Positions 1 to 12,685 of a stretch of DNA of 64,000 nt are shown here, piece after piece (within the stretch, counting starts at the first letter, position 1; every line of letters begins with the position of its first letter). A model generated the notes under the pieces. The model had not been told where the DNA came from and ran no database searches. It saw only the letters and a program-made list of their open reading frames with translations. Source of the stretch: Tragulus kanchil. Its lineage: Eukaryota; Chordata; Mammalia; Artiodactyla; Tragulidae. The stretch lies in NCBI GenBank assembly GCA_022376925.1, contig JAIOJX010000028.1, positions 70,273,001 to 70,337,000 of the forward strand, read 5' to 3'. The translations under genes and the position numbers were made by a program.

Positions 1-875
1 AAAGAAGTTGGAGGGCAAAGTATGAAAGGTCAGTTAAAGGCTTTAGGAACCTGAGATTAAAGGAACCAGTCAGTGCCTGCTTCTCATCTGGACCCTGGGG
101 AGGCAGTAATTTCACTACAGACCCCTGCCATCTCAGAGGCCCTAAAATGAAGCTCCTCATGTATAAACTGTTTCGGATGCTGAGACCGGAGTGAGGAGAG
201 GTTGTCCTAGCGAATATTCTGGAAGTACAGACTAGTTTTAGAGAGCTGCCAAATGTCTCTGAGGAAAGGGAGGAAAGTATGAATGTTAGTTAAAAGGAAT
301 AAAGTGTCTACAGAATTAAAGGATTTCACAATTACGACAAGGAAAAGAACCAAGAATGAACCATATTTCAGATCCTTTCTGAGAACAGAAGCATCTTAAT
401 GAATGCTAGCTGAAATTACAAGCTTGGCTAATAAACTTCTCACCGACATCATGCCATAAAGCTATCTTAGACCAATAGCCCTCAAAAGAAAATCTGTCTG
501 TTGAACTAAATGAAAATACTGACATAAATTAGATATTTTCCCTAAAAACACTGTCATATTTTTTAGATATCTGAAATTTGTTGCCTGTGAATCCAGGACA
601 GTAAATAATAGCTACTGTTCTTATATTAATTGTCATGTCAGAAGTTCAACAAAGTTTTTTTTTTTTCTTTTAAGTGGAGAAGCACAGAGTTTTAGAATGA
701 CTTGATTTAGATACAACAGAGTTATTAAGAAAACAGTTTTCTTCACACTGAAAATTTAGTAATCTCATTAGTCTGTCTGTATCCTATGAACTCTGGCATA
801 AGAGAAGACTACAGAAAAGCAGTGAAAAGCAGACTGCAGTCTTCTCTACAGGAGAAGCAGGAATGTCTTCTAGAG
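1..875. other. unique AT-rich DNA, no gene seen
   Basis: No convincing coding frame, RNA gene or recognisable young repeat. A short T-run lies near 655-668. I see nothing else that can be supported. Confidence 0.6.
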
Positions 876-1066
876 CAGTAGCCCCCAACCTTTTTGGCAC
901 CAGGCACCAACTTTGTGGAAGACAGTTTTTCCATAGGTCAGGGGTGGGGGTTGATTTCAGTATGATTCAAGAACCTTACATTTACTGTGCATTTTATTTC
1001 TAATTTAATGCTGCCGCTGCTCTGACAGAAGGCACTGGTCCACAGCCCGGAGGTTAGGGACCCCTC
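876..1066. mobile_element. hAT-type non-autonomous DNA transposon (MITE) with 8-bp target duplication
   Basis: The 191-bp element starts cagtagcccccaacc and ends ggttagggacccctc, which is an imperfect terminal inverted repeat. It is flanked by ttctagag (68 bases into the 800s, 868-875) and ttatagag (1067-1074), an 8-bp target duplication with one mismatch. Eight-base target duplications and ends of the form cagnggtccccaacc are typical of mammalian hAT-group non-autonomous elements. No transposase is encoded. The exact family name is not claimed. Strand is arbitrary because the ends are symmetrical. Confidence 0.75.
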
Positions 1067-1074
1067 TTATAGAG

Positions 1075-2011
1075 AATGTGTATAGTAATTGATATGCACT
1101 TAAAGGCTTGACTCCATTCAGACTTGAACTCTAGCAACTAACAGTGAGGGAAAGAATATGCTGCTTCAAGAACTTGATAACTAGTCCCACATCAAATAAC
1201 ATCACAAAGACTATTTCCTAGTTGCTCCACACAGACCAGGCAGTCTTTTATAGTAACAACTTACCCTGAATAATGTATGTCTGTAGCTAGCTGCCATTTG
1301 GCCCTGATTTCATGAGCCAGTAGGGAGTCTGGCTAGTGTATAATGGAGATGTGAGGCTTCTCTAAACCTTCCCTGACATTTCCTCGTGTCTCTTAATTCT
1401 TGGTCACCTGCTGTGCTATCTGAATTTGTTGTTCACTTCATTTTATATCAGTATCTCATCTTAATTAATACTACCACTCAGATGCTACATCTCTCAGGAC
1501 ACAAAGGCCCATATCTATACCACTGTATTTTCATTTGAGATTTTAGCTAAGCCATAATCTTAAAAACAGAGTAGGACTTTCTATATATGATGTGACTGCC
1601 CAATTAATTTTTACTATTCTTGTATAATTCTCACATCAACCTATATTTTATTTTATAATTCATAAAAATGTGATTATTTATTTTTATTCATTTCAGGACT
1701 TTGAAGAAAATAAATGCCTTAAACAATAAAGAATATTTACTATTTTATCTAATTAAAAAGACCAGATGTGGGTCAGATTTCAGGCACAGTTTTATCTTCA
1801 ATCTACCTTAAATTCTTTGCAATAATGCCTTTACTGAATTTAGCCCAAACGACTTAGATCAGTAAGGTTCCAACTCTGAAGGTGAGGGTGTGGTTAATAC
1901 TACCCAAATCACTCAGTTAACATATTAGGGTATGGCAGATTTTTGCACAGGTACACATATAGTCAACAGTTAATTGTACCTCATAAACATACCAAAGTTT
2001 ATGAAGGCATT
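1075..2011. other. unique AT-rich DNA, no gene seen
   Basis: No gene or repeat recognised. The short frame that begins near 1943 runs into the SINE and is not a gene. Confidence 0.55.
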
Positions 2012-2028
2012 AAGATATGCAGAATTCA

Positions 2029-2351
2029 GGGCTTCCCTGGTAGCTCAGTGGTAAAGAGTTCTCCTGCCAATGCAGGAGACACGAGTTTGATCCCTGATCC
2101 AGGAGCAACTAAGCCTGTGGGCCTTAACTATTGAACCTGTGCTCAACTATTGAGACCATGTGCTGCAACTACTGAAGCCCACATGCCCTATAGCCTGAGT
2201 TCTGCAACAGGGGAATTCACCACAAGAGGCCTGCTCAACTCAACTAGAGAGTAGCCTCCACTTTCTGCAAATAGAGAAGAGCCTGCAGCAGCAGTGAAAA
2301 TTCAGAACTGCCTAAAATAAATAAAATAAAATATATATATAAAATTTTTAA
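2029..2351 (+). mobile_element. tRNA-derived SINE (CHR-type) with 17-bp target duplication
   Basis: The head reads gggcttccctggtagctcag, the tRNA-like start common to ruminant SINEs, and contains a B-box-like gagtttgatccctg. The body carries repeated caactactgaagcccac-style segments and ends in an (AAAT)n-like tail and an AT stretch. A 17-bp direct repeat flanks it, aagatatg(c/a)agaattca at 2012-2028 and 2352-2368, with one mismatch. This marks an L1-mediated insertion. It is a non-coding RNA polymerase III element; the frame across it is incidental. Confidence 0.85.
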
Positions 2352-2646
2352 AAGATATGAAGAATTCATAGGAAAAGATATTAGCCTTTAAAAATGCATA
2401 AGCTATCAAAAAATGCCTAAATTATTATAAAACAAGTTTGGTATATGAAATGAATGTTTATATCCTGGAAATGTTGTTTTTTGAGAAATGTGATATACAT
2501 CCAAGTGAAGATGATGACTAAACAGTTCTAAGGAGATTTGCAAGATGAAAACAAAAATGTGAAAATAATATGCTTAAAGATGATATTTAAAGTCATGGAA
2601 CTATGTATGATTATATTCACAATTATTTGAGGGGAGGTTAAGCTTT

Positions 2647-4827
2647 GTCCTCCTGGGTCCCAATTTTTACTAGCTATCCTGAAGCATGCTGAGACCTGAC
2701 CCCAGTTATTAGTTTAACTGTCCACAAATAATGGTTGGTTTGGAGAAAAATATGTGTTCTCCTTGTCAAGACACTGCCCCAGCTGAGATTATTTCAACAA
2801 GGGAGGCTTAGTATTCTCAAAACATTGCTATACAGAAATTCTGGTGAATTTATAAATTATCTCTGAAATAAAATTGATACCAGGTACAGTAGATCTACCA
2901 AAATTGATAGTTCTAAGATCTCTTTAATACATAATACCTCTCATAAACTAAGCTTCAAGAAAGCACTGATTTTGTCTTAAAACGCTGTATACTCTGTTTA
3001 GAAATTCGAAACACAGTGACTGCTTTTAGAGTAGACAAAATATCAATAATTTATACTGCTACATTAACATAACTTTCACCTGTGCTTTAATGATTTTTAG
3101 TTTTATACTCAGAGAATTATGATCCTTCTGTAATATTTTTACTTGGTCCCAATACCTCTCACTATTTTATATTTTCATCTAAGAAAGGGCACGAATAAAA
3201 CTAATCATTTAATTACACCATTAGGACTCAATATTATGATTTTAACTGACTTCAGGTACTTGACAGATCAATAATATTAAAGTCAATTCATGATGACCAT
3301 TAACCATCAGTAACAATATCTAAACCAAAACTCCCTCAAAGGTCCAATGGTTATCAATCAAGAAACTCTGAAACAGGCTTAAAACCAAGAAATACTGAAA
3401 ATAGTTTTTCTTTTTTGGCAGCACTTCTCAGAGTCTTCAATATGGCAATGTTTTTTGTAAATCTGAACAGTTTTTGAGAGGTATTTGGATGCTACTTGTA
3501 GCACATAATTTAGGAAAGGAAACTTCTCCAGATGCATACTGCAGACTATGTATATTTTCTAAGTAGATGACTAAAGCAAAACTGCAAAGCCCATGAATGA
3601 GAGAAATTTTTAAAAATATTTATCTATGAATAGCATTAATGCACAACTACAAAAAGAGCCAAAATATAGATAGATACATAGACAGGCAGACAAATATTGA
3701 ACTAGACAAACAGATACAGTAGAGTATATTGCTATACAGGTCCTCCTGGGTCCCAATTTTTACTAGCTATCCTGAAGCATGCTGAGACCTGACCCCAGTT
3801 ATTAGTTTAACTGTCCACAAATAATGGTTGGTTTGGAGAAAAATATGTGTTCTCCTTGTCAAGACACTGCCCCAGCTGAGATTATTTCAACAAGGGAGGC
3901 TTAGTATTCTCAAAACATTGCTATACAGAAATTCTGGTGAATTTATAAATTATCTCTGAAATAAAATTGATACCAGGTACAGTAGATCTACCAAAATTGA
4001 TAGTTCTAAGATCTCTTTAATACATAATACCTCTCATAAACTAAGCTTCAAGAAAGCACTGATTTTGTCTTAAAACGCTGTATACTCTGTTTAGAAATTC
4101 GAAACACAGTGACTGCTTTTAGAGTAGACAAAATATCAATAATTTATACTGCTACATTAACATAACTTTCACCTGTGCTTTAATGATTTTTAGTTTTATA
4201 CTCAGAGAATTATGATCCTTCTGTAATATTTTTACTTGGTCCCAATACCTCTCACTATTTTATATTTTCATCTAAGAAAGGGCACGAATAAAACTAATCA
4301 TTTAATTACACCATTAGGACTCAATATTATGATTTTAACTGACTTCAGGTACTTGACAGATCAATAATATTAAAGTCAATTCATGATGACCATTAACCAT
4401 CAGTAACAATATCTAAACCAAAACTCCCTCAAAGGTCCAATGGTTATCAATCAAGAAACTCTGAAACAGGCTTAAAACCAAGAAATACTGAAAATAGTTT
4501 TTCTTTTTTGGCAGCACTTCTCAGAGTCTTCAATATGGCAATGTTTTTTGTAAATCTGAACAGTTTTTGAGAGGTATTTGGATGCTACTTGTAGCACATA
4601 ATTTAGGAAAGGAAACTTCTCCAGATGCATACTGCAGACTATGTATATTTTCTAAGTAGATGACTAAAGCAAAACTGCAAAGCCCATGAATGAGAGAAAT
4701 TTTTAAAAATATTTATCTATGAATAGCATTAATGCACAACTACAAAAAGAGCCAAAATATAGATAGATACATAGACAGGCAGACAAATATTGAACTAGAC
4801 AAACAGATACAGTAGAGTATATTGCTA
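2647..4827. repeat. duplication pair A, direct, about 1.09 kb
   Basis: Copy 1 is 2647-3734 and copy 2 is 3740-4827, separated by five bases (3735-3739). The period is 1093 at both ends and I see no difference between copies. The sequence itself is unique AT-rich DNA with no recognised gene; near its end is a degenerate GATA/GACA-like stretch (3664-3720). The last 77 bases of copy 2 are also the first bases of pair B, so that piece occurs three times (from 3658, 4751 and 5741). Confidence 0.97.
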
Positions 4828-5019
4828 ATACAATGGAGTTTGATCATAGCTATGGAATTAGATGATAATGAAGAACCACATTTTAATTCAATTTGTTATA
4901 TACAATTTATTTCATGTATTTATATTTTGAAAATAGAGTGTAAATTGTTCTACAGTATACACAAAACTGTATATGAGGTATATTACAATGAAATAATTTT
5001 AATGTTCGGAAGTCTTACA

Positions 5020-5295
5020 AGGGGCTTCCTTGGTGATCCATTGGATATGGACACTGCCTTGCAGTGCAAGCAGTGCCAGTTCGATTCCTGGCCTGGGAAG
5101 ATCCCATGTGCCGCGGAGACACTGGACCAATGTGTCCAACTACTGAGCCAGAGCTCTGGAGCACATGCGCTCAGAGCCGGTACTCTGCAACGAGAGAGGC
5201 CACTGTGATGGGAGGCCCACACAGGCCAAAGAACAAAGAAGGATGAAAATAAATAAATGAAAGACCAATAAAAGTGGCCAAAAAAAAAGAGAGAA
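5020..5295 (+). mobile_element. long tRNA-derived SINE (CHR/SINE2 type), copy 1
   Basis: Head ggggcttccttggtgatcca, internal ccagttcgattcctgg as tRNA B-box-like sequence, body with ggaggcccacacaggcc, and an A-rich tail. A perfect 10-bp target duplication, aagtcttaca, is at 5010-5019 and 5296-5305. The overlapping frames on both strands are SINE-derived and not genes. Confidence 0.85.
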
Positions 5296-5544
5296 AAGTC
5301 TTACATGTTATAATCCAATCTATCTTGCAATGTCAAAATGATTTACAATTAATGATGTCATTTACTGTAATGATAACTCAAAACAGATGTAGCTAACATC
5401 ACTGACTTACATTGTTTGCCCTACTCTCAGGGATTATCCATATTATCTTGTTTGAATATAGCACATTGTTACCTTTATATTCAATAGAATTTGCATGCAA
5501 AGAGTTGAACATTTTACTGCCTTGTTAGCTCTCAGAATTTAGAT

Positions 5545-5670
5545 CACAAATATTATCCATGAGAAAATCGAGGCACAAAGATATTACCAAACTACAAAGA
5601 GCTAGTAAAAGGCAGAGCGAGTGACTACACCAGCAGCAATTAGGTTCCAGGATATCTACTTTATATTGTA
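5545..5670 (+). repeat. MIR SINE remnant, copy 1
   Basis: The order of a gagaaaatcgaggcacaaag-like block, then an aaagagctagtaaaaggcag-like block, matches the central-to-3' part of the ancient mammalian MIR element. Strongly diverged, no clear ends. Confidence 0.6.
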
Positions 5671-6009
5671 TGCTGTTTCTCTAGCTATATATAGATGAGA
5701 AATTACATAGATTATTAAAAAATAATGAACTATAAAGTGAGCCAAAATATAGATAGATACATAGACAGGCAGACAAATATTGAACTAGACAAACAGATAC
5801 AGTAGAGTATATTGCTAATACAATGGAGTTTGATCATAGCTATGGAATTAGATGATAATGAAGAACCACATTTTAATTCAATTTGTTATATACAATTTAT
5901 TTCATGTATTTATATTTTGAAAATAGAGTGTAAATTGTTCTACAGTATACACAAAACTGTATATGAGGTATATTACAATGAAATAATTTTAATGTTCGGA
6001 AGTCTTACA

Positions 6010-6285
6010 AGGGGCTTCCTTGGTGATCCATTGGATATGGACACTGCCTTGCAGTGCAAGCAGTGCCAGTTCGATTCCTGGCCTGGGAAGATCCCATGTG
6101 CCGCGGAGACACTGGACCAATGTGTCCAACTACTGAGCCAGAGCTCTGGAGCACATGCGCTCAGAGCCGGTACTCTGCAACGAGAGAGGCCACTGTGATG
6201 GGAGGCCCACACAGGCCAAAGAACAAAGAAGGATGAAAATAAATAAATGAAAGACCAATAAAAGTGGCCAAAAAAAAAGAGAGAA
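6010..6285 (+). mobile_element. long tRNA-derived SINE (CHR/SINE2 type), copy 2
   Basis: Identical to the element at 5020-5295 because it lies in the second copy of pair B. It probably represents the same single genomic insertion. Confidence 0.85.
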
Positions 6286-6534
6286 AAGTCTTACATGTTA
6301 TAATCCAATCTATCTTGCAATGTCAAAATGATTTACAATTAATGATGTCATTTACTGTAATGATAACTCAAAACAGATGTAGCTAACATCACTGACTTAC
6401 ATTGTTTGCCCTACTCTCAGGGATTATCCATATTATCTTGTTTGAATATAGCACATTGTTACCTTTATATTCAATAGAATTTGCATGCAAAGAGTTGAAC
6501 ATTTTACTGCCTTGTTAGCTCTCAGAATTTAGAT

Positions 6535-6660
6535 CACAAATATTATCCATGAGAAAATCGAGGCACAAAGATATTACCAAACTACAAAGAGCTAGTAAAA
6601 GGCAGAGCGAGTGACTACACCAGCAGCAATTAGGTTCCAGGATATCTACTTTATATTGTA
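6535..6660 (+). repeat. MIR SINE remnant, copy 2
   Basis: Second copy of the MIR remnant at 5545-5670, carried by pair B. Confidence 0.6.
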
Positions 6661-6730
6661 TGCTGTTTCTCTAGCTATATATAGATGAGAAATTACATAG
6701 ATTATTAAAAAATAATGAACTATAAAGTGA

Positions 6731-7077
6731 GATGAAATAGATGAAAGAGATATCTGTTTAAGGAATGAGTGTAGAACTAGAACGATAACATACCTAAACA
6801 AAGTCTTTATCAACAGGAGGGGAGATAAGTAACAAAGAGCTGGGAGATTAGGAGGTGATCAAATAAAAGGTTTTATAACTGGTACTCAGAAAATCACAGG
6901 GGGACAAATCAAATGGCTTTTGGACTCTAATTACCCTATATCTCTTTAATGGCGCATAATATAAGGTTCCAACAAATATCTGAATTATTTAATTCCTTCT
7001 CTTAGCTCTAATTCCAATAACACATTTATTCAGCAATTTAACAGTCAGGGCCAACCATAACCAGGCACTCTTTAGGT
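6731..7077. other. unique DNA, no gene seen
   Basis: No recognisable feature between pair B and pair C. Confidence 0.5.
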
Positions 7078-7506
7078 AACTGAAATGTAATAATGACCTA
7101 GACACACAACTAGATTCTCTAAAATAATCTAAACTTCACAGAATGATTAGAGTCATTCCTCTAGACAGGAAGGACACATTTCAAACCACTTGGAAAATGA
7201 ATCTGAGATGTGTGATAAGCAAGAACATGAAGGAAAGTGTCAGAAATCAGCCCTTCTATGAACAAACACCTTTGATCATCCCTTCCTTTCCAGAAAAGTC
7301 CCTAGAAGTCCCAAAACCTCAAAAGAGACTTAGATTTTAATCCTACTCCTTTCAGATATAAAGTATTATGGCATAATAAATTCTCTCTCACTATAAAGTT
7401 TGTTCATAAAGGACTAATTCCCATGACAGCAGATGGGGGCAAATAAGAAAGCATATCATATCAACTCATTTAAAATGCACCAAATATTTGTGGAAAAGAC
7501 TCTAAA

Positions 7507-7507
<1 letters not shown>

Positions 7508-7538
<31 letters not shown>
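7508..7538. repeat. (CA)n microsatellite, copy 1
   Basis: Uninterrupted CA dinucleotide run, followed by an interrupted tacacacacatacat tail. Copy 2 of pair C has the same array at about 8652-8684, with a different left edge. Confidence 0.95.
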
Positions 7539-7540
<2 letters not shown>

Positions 7541-8649
7541 TACACACACATACATATCTCCTCCACATTAAAGAGACAGTATGCATCTTCATTTAACTCT
7601 ACATTGTTTTCCGAAGATTTGCTATATGGTAGGAAGAAAAGGTTTTAAACCTACAAAGATTTCATAGTAGAGAAAGATTATACTTTTGATGTAGATAAAA
7701 ACAGAACTGCATCCCTGATGCCCACAACATGCAGAGGAGAAGTGGCTAGGACTGGCATGAAAATCCCCAATGTTTCTCATTACTCATAGGAAAAAACAGG
7801 CGTGGTTACAACCCTGGACTTGATCTAAGAGAAGTAGAAACTGGACAGATGGAGGTGTATACTTAGGAAGTCCTTTTCACTCTCGGTGCAAGGGGGAAAA
7901 CAAATTAATCTCCACTGTAACTGATGGGAAGCAGGAATGAAACCGTGGAGGGAGGCCATAATCAAAGCACCAACTGTGACAGTAGCAACTGGAGAAGAAG
8001 TGGCTGAAAAGCTCTCCAGTGTAATTCTCTAGGGCTGGGAATGGAGGAATCATCTGCTAAGTATTTATTAAAGTACTCTAGTAAGGCACACTTCAGTGAC
8101 ATTTTAATAGCACTTATTGCTAAAATGCAAACCCCATATGTTTACCTAGTGCAATTTATATTTCCTTTTTTTATAACTCCAAGAAGGTGAGAAGCTTGGC
8201 AATCAGTAAACTCATTTTGAGACAACTGAAATGTAATAATGACCTAGACACACAACTAGATTCTCTAAAATAATCTAAACTTCACAGAATGATTAGAGTC
8301 ATTCCTCTAGACAGGAAGGACACATTTCAAACCACTTGGAAAATGAATCTGAGATGTGTGATAAGCAAGAACACGAAGGAAAGTGTCAGAAATCAGCCCT
8401 TCTATGAACAAACACCTTTGATCATCCCTTCCTTTCCAGAAAAGTCCCTAGAAGTCCCAAAACCTCAAAAGAGACTTAGATTTTAATCCTACTCCTTTCA
8501 GATATAAAGTATTATGGCATAATAAATTCTCTCTCACTATAAAGTTTGTTCATAAAGGACTAATTCCCATGACAGCAGATGGGGGCAAATAAGAAAGCAT
8601 ATCATATCAACTCATTTAAAATGCACCAAATATTTGTGGAAAAGACTCT

Positions 8650-8651
<2 letters not shown>

Positions 8652-8684
<33 letters not shown>
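8652..8684. repeat. (CA)n microsatellite, copy 2
   Basis: Second copy of the CA run in pair C. The base before the run differs from copy 1, extending the pure CA tract leftwards. Confidence 0.95.
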
Positions 8685-8686
<2 letters not shown>

Positions 8687-9368
8687 TACACACACATACA
8701 TATCTCCTCCACATTAAAGAGACAGTATGCATCTTCATATAACTCTACATTGTTTTCCGAAGATTTGCTATATGGTAGGAAGAAAAGGTTTTAAACCTAC
8801 AAAGATTTCATAGTAGAGAAAGATTATACTTTTGATGTAGATAAAAACAGAACTGCATCCCTGATGCCCACAACATGCAGAGGAGAAGTGGCTAGGACTG
8901 GCATGAAAATCCCCAATGTTTCTCATTACTCATAGGAAAAAACAGGCGTGGTTACAACCCTGGACTTGATCTAAGAGAAGTAGAAACTGGACAGATGGAG
9001 GTGTATACTTAGGAAGTCCTTTTCACTCTCGGTGCAAGGGGGAAAACAAATTAATCTCCACTGTAACTGATGGGAAGCAGGAATGAAACCGTGGAGGGAG
9101 GCCATAATCAAAGCACCAACTGTGACAGTAGCAACTGGAGAAGAAGTGGCTGAAAAGCTCTCCAGTGTAATTCTCTAGGGTTGGGAATGGAGGAATCATC
9201 TGCTAAGTATTTATTAAAGTACTCTAGTAAGGCACACTTCAGTGACATTTTAATAGCACTTATTGCTAAAATGCAAACCCCATATGTTTACCTAGTGCAA
9301 TTTATATTTCCTTTTTTTATAACTCCAAGAAGGTGAGAAGCTTGGCAATCAGTAAACTCATTTTGAGA

Positions 9369-10150
9369 AAGACAGCTTCCTAAGAAATGTTTTCAATCAT
9401 TAAAAACATGCAAAACTTCATAAATTTAGGCTGCCTATCTAAATCACCTGAATATTTTCTAAGAGTGTATGGTTTTCCTAAATATAAAATATCCTTCACA
9501 CTTCTTTACTTTCTCTTATTACAGTAACTGGACATACGTTTTACCTTATTATATAAAAACCAACATATTATCTGCAGAAATAACACATAATAATTTTGAA
9601 TTGATCTCTTTGTTGAGTTTCTAACATGTTTTCATTCAGTGAAATTTATAGACATTTAGCAATGATAACCTATATTAACATTTTATATTCAATAGAATTT
9701 GCATACAAAGAGTTGAACATTTTGCTGCCTTGTTAGCTGCCAGAATTTTGATTACAAATATTAGTTATATAATGAATTGCAAATCAACTTCAATTAAAAA
9801 TACTTCAATTAAATATAATATTAAATAAATAACAGTAAGTTTGGCAAATCTAACTGCACTTTCAGTTTCCGTGATAGAAATATCTTAAACATAAGTGGGT
9901 TTAATAAATACCACTTTTAAACTATTACAAAATATTGAACACTATAAGAAATACTTCTATAACCTGAAAAGAATGAACTATTTTGATTTAAAAACAAGTA
10001 TATTCATTTATTCATTGGTGCATTTGTTTACATGCATATATTCATTTAACACATATTAAGCAGATAAATTAGCAGGTATTCTACTGTGCACTGAAGAAGA
10101 AAGGTGAATAACAGACAGTAAGACAAAGAAATATAGCACTCCAGATAGAA
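9369..10150. other. AT-rich DNA with one short dispersed homology
   Basis: No gene seen. Bases about 9680-9760 are roughly 90% like bases about 5466-5545 (shared ttcaatagaatttgcat, agttgaacatttt and ctgccttgttagct); the flanking sequence is unrelated. Confidence 0.5.
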
Positions 10151-10154
10151 TTCT

Positions 10155-10390
10155 GTAGGCTGTTGTTTTATTCTAGATTACAGTCCTGGAGCAAGGAAAA
10201 CATGTTTAAATTCTGGTTTAGCTGTTTGCTAATTGCATAGTTCTGATTAAAGTCCATGATTGCTAAACTCTAGTTTCCTCTTCTGTTAGAGAAGCTTCCT
10301 TTGCTTTAAAATAGTTATAATAATATCACTTAAGAATTGTCAGAATTACATGAAATAATACATGTAAACTATAAAAATACTAGCCTAGTA
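10155..10390 (+). repeat. MIR SINE remnant
   Basis: Ordered matches to MIR: a diverged centre, then ctagtttcctcttctgttag (compare the MIR cagtttcctcatctgtaaaa block), followed by an attacatgaaataatacatg segment like the MIR 3' part. Confidence 0.65.
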
Positions 10391-11559
10391 ATGTTTTTTA
10401 ATAACATACAAAATAAGAACCCACAAGTAAGGCGTGTGATTCAAATAAAGTGATTATTCTGATCATCTATACCACTAATACCATGGTATAAAATTACTCA
10501 CACTTCCTATTTTATTGTCTCTAATTCCCACACCACACAAAAATATAAAAGATTGATAATAATTCCAAACTAATACTAAAGTAGCAGCTAATTGAAAAAT
10601 TAACACATTTTATGTGAAATATTAGACACATAAAGAAAGCCTTGTTATTACCCAAAAGAGAAAGAAGTATCTGTGGCTAGTGCTGGTTATTACTGCTATG
10701 CCTTTGGAATACTTTCACCTCACACTTCTTGTATGCATTGCTCTTATAATAATGCTCAAGACTTAGGTGGCCCAATAATTGAAAGAAAAGTACATATGAA
10801 GTAAAAAAGAATTTCTCCATCTTTTTTATAAGAAAAATATTTTTTAGTCCCATTTATGTGTGAAGAATTTTCTTTTTTTTACAATTTACCCACGTAATGT
10901 AAATATACTTGAATTTATTTCTATTCCTTTAGACATGTTCACTTGTATAAGACTTATATTTGAAAACATATTATTGATGTCATGACACTGTTATTCTGAT
11001 ACTTGAAAATACTCATTATTTTATACTATTTTCGAATGAAACTTGTGCCTATTAAAAAAAAAAAACTCTGTAAGATCAGTAAAACAAAAGACCCTGACAT
11101 AGTGAATGACAAAATAAAAACAGTAACAATGGCAATAATTCTCTTTATGATAAAGGAATGTAACACCATATAAGCATAGTTAGATTCTGATGTGCTTTTT
11201 CTCTTAGGAGACGTGACCTGGGAACACATTAGAGGTGAATCTTCACTGTCATAGAAAATGTACATCTTGCAAAGAGCTAGGATATCCTAAGCACCACAAA
11301 GTGTAAAATCAGATCAAGAAAATATTAATTTTTATTAGGTTTCAAGTTACTGAAACCAAGAAACTTACTGGTAGATGACAGAGGTAGCTCAGCAATCCAA
11401 GAAAATACTATATAAGCCAAGTTTCAAGCCTGCTTGCTTCAGATATTCTATTCAAAAATTCAAAGTAACAGGAAAGAGACTGAAGGATGTTGTGGCAGTT
11501 CTCTGCTGACTCTGCTGTTGTAACTTGGGGGTCATTATCACAGATGTGACTGCCAGAGG
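10391..11559. other. unique AT-rich DNA, no gene seen
   Basis: No recognisable gene or repeat. A minus-strand frame of 79 codons (11026-11265) lacks any family resemblance and begins in low-complexity sequence; I do not call it. Confidence 0.5.
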
Positions 11560-11586
11560 CACCATGAGTTTTATCAAAGAAAGAAG

Positions 11587-11810
11587 CATGCGTGCATGTA
11601 AAGTTGCTCAGACATGTCTGACTCTCTGAAACCCTATGGACAGAGCTGCCAGGCTCCTCTGTCCATAGGATTCTCCAGGTAAGAATACTAAAGTGGGTTG
11701 CCATGCCCTCCTCCAGGGAATCTTCCTAACCCAGGGATCGATCTCATGTCTCCTAAGCCTCCTGCATTAGCAGGGAGGTTCTTTGACACAAGCACCATCT
11801 GGGAAGCCCC
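11587..11810 (-). mobile_element. Bov-tA SINE, copy 1
   Basis: Reverse-strand order of Bov-tA landmarks: gctcctctgtccataggatt, then aagtgggttgccatgccc, then cccagggatcgatctcatg (tRNA B-box region), ending at the tRNA head gggaagcccc. About 10% diverged by eye. The minus-strand frame across it is not a gene. Confidence 0.9.
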
Positions 11811-12685
11811 ATATACACAGAGAGAAGAAAAAAGAGAAACAAGGTAAAACACCAAGAAGCTATCCTAAATGACAGTTACTATAGGCTGGTACTATCGGTT
11901 GATTAAGTTTACCATCTTCAGAGTAAGAACAAGATTAAGAAAAAAAAAAAAAAACTAGCACAGAAAAATAATGTATTTATATATCTCAGATCCCAAGTAT
12001 GTCTAAATACATGCACATGAGGTTCTACCAAAGTACTAAAATAATGTCATAGTTAAATATTTCACATATATATTAGGACATTGGTTAGGGTGCTTTAAGC
12101 AGAGGTGATATACTAGACACTTCAATCAAATAGAAGGGTTTTTTTTGAAGTTAGACTGTAGCTGTAAGTTGACTGGGTATAGCAGAGTGATAACATCATC
12201 CTCACTATGTGACTTGGTGAAAAGAAACCTGAAACTTTAGTCATAGGACATATCTATTATTTAGATTTTTCTTGTTTCTCTGAAATTCAAAGTTAACTGG
12301 GTGCTCTGTATTTTATGTAATAGCCCTATCTTAGCAAGAGAGGACTGGGTTAGACTTAATTAGTTACTGAGAAAGTAAGGTAACAATTCATGCACCTAAG
12401 AGAATAGGATAAGAGTCAAAAATCCTACACAAATATACTGTTCAATTCTAATGAATATATGCATATAATAACTCAGTTTTATCTCTTACTGCTGTAAGCT
12501 CATAAATATCTTTTTCAAACTGGCTTCTGAACAAGCTTACTATGATCCAAGAAGCATGGATAAGCCTCCTGAAAGGCTCTTGTTATTGTTCGTATGTTTT
12601 GTAGGACTGAGTCCATGCCCAGGAACAATTATGAGAAACTATCCAGAGCCCAGACATTCACCATGAGTTTTATCAAAGAAAGAAG

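Larger units (their letters stand above)
4751..6730. repeat. duplication pair B, perfect tandem, 990 bp
   Basis: Copy 1 is 4751-5740 and copy 2 is 5741-6730, directly abutting, with no difference seen. Each copy contains one SINE and one MIR remnant. It is the shortest period of the sixteen pairs. The copy-2 SINE keeps identical flanking target duplications, so the duplication post-dates the SINE insertion or is an assembly product. Confidence 0.97.
7078..9368. repeat. duplication pair C, tandem, 1146 bp period
   Basis: Copy 1 is 7078-8223 and copy 2 is 8224-9368, abutting. At least four single-base differences are visible: aacatgaag/aacacgaag, ctaaagaca/ctaaacaca, catttaac/catataac and agggctgg/agggttgg. 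The differences include ordinary substitutions, not just homopolymer changes, which would suit two haplotypes placed in series. Each copy holds a CA microsatellite. The 65- and 71-residue frames inside resemble no family I know and appear in both copies. Confidence 0.97.

Noticed and set aside
7143..8794. Repeated 65- and 71-codon frames in pair C
   Set aside because: The duplication preserves them trivially; one frame is partly CA-microsatellite translated as TH repeats, and nothing resembles a known protein.
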